The notes under the pieces: generated by a model
Databases searched by the model: none
What the model was told of the DNA's origin: nothing
What the model saw: the letters and a program-made list of their open reading frames with translations, nothing else
Shown here: positions 63,898 through 64,000 of the stretch, piece after piece
Position numbering within the stretch: the stretch's first letter is position 1
How the letters are laid out: every line of letters begins with the position of its first letter
Made by a program: the position numbers and the translations under genes
From: Vampirovibrio sp.
Lineage (GTDB): Bacteria; Cyanobacteriota; Vampirovibrionia; Vampirovibrionales; JAJTHC01
Assembly (NCBI GenBank): GCA_024998755.1
Contig: JACEUU010000002.1
Coordinates: 1-64,000, forward strand
Direction: 5' to 3'
Length of the DNA: 64,000 bases

Positions 63898-64000
63898 ATG
63901 ATAGTGTCTGCTTCTACTCCCCCCCTTACCACAAAACTTCATAAAGCTGCCGTAGAACGTCATCAACCTGCCCATGCTAAACCTCGTGGGGTTTCTACTA
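63898..64000 (+). CDS. 5' end of an unknown gene running off the right edge
   Basis: ATG 63898 opens 34 codons without a stop (MIVSASTPPLTTKLHKAAVE..), Ser/Thr/Pro-rich like the N-termini of other unknown proteins here. No clear ribosome-binding site, so the start is tentative. Confidence 0.4.
   Translation, partial: MIVSASTPPLTTKLHKAAVERHQPAHAKPRGVST

Overview
The window looks like a chromosomal segment of a Gram-negative relative of the Cyanobacteria, most likely a non-photosynthetic Vampirovibrionia/Melainabacteria-type organism. This is an inference. It rests on three things: the ATP synthase beta and epsilon genes form their own two-gene unit (the cyanobacterial and plastid arrangement); the cytochrome b has the histidine spacing of cytochrome b6 and a fused subunit-IV part; and outer-membrane functions (MlaF-like ATPase, GT9 glycosyltransferase, LspA) occur beside the futalosine menaquinone pathway (MqnA, MqnE) and no photosynthesis genes. 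Coding density is moderate, and many genes begin with two to five consecutive ATG codons.

Layout. 1-8.3 kb: a gene running off the left edge, lspA-rluD, a higBA toxin-antitoxin pair with a double palindromic operator, asnS, a two-TM unknown protein, selO and rdgB. 8.2-11.5 kb: a methyltransferase-like gene, a G-rich structured repeat, an IS110 element with an amber codon in its transposase, and a 933-bp IS630 copy. 11.7-24.6 kb: yajQ, an MFS transporter, a MshEN-like protein, a four-gene Rieske / cytochrome b6 / bd-like / cytochrome c operon on the minus strand, atpD-atpC, a degenerate M48-like protein and a DegT aminotransferase. 25-30 kb: unknown secreted or surface-like proteins interleaved with IS remnants and a second 933-bp IS630 copy. 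30-38.9 kb: unknown proteins, including a 1127-residue protein with the motif series of UbiB/ABC1 atypical kinases, then smpB, a GT9 glycosyltransferase and a DciA-like gene. 38.9-57.9 kb: mostly housekeeping (xerC/D, tRNA-Thr, gyrA, proB, mqnE, mqnA, mlaF-like, efp, accB, a phosphatase, bolA, an aminotransferase, hemE, lpdA). 57.9-62.2 kb: a nested and duplicated mobile-element island. 62.2-64 kb: an unknown membrane protein directly behind a TPP riboswitch, and the start of another gene.

The genes describe an aerobic or microaerobic respiring cell. Menaquinone (MqnA/MqnE) would feed the b6/Rieske/cytochrome c complex, hemE supplies haem precursors, and the ATP synthase catalytic beta and epsilon subunits are encoded nearby. 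Several proteins share a plan of a disordered N-terminus, a Gly/Ala-rich membrane segment, an unknown middle and often a C-terminal membrane anchor; their role is unknown.

Repeats are unusually rich. There are two IS630 families, each with two ORFs joined at a poly-A tract, IS110 and IS5-type remnants, at least four short non-autonomous repeat families of fixed length (144, about 161, 162 and 178 bp), and a G-rich hairpin element with compensatory changes between copies.
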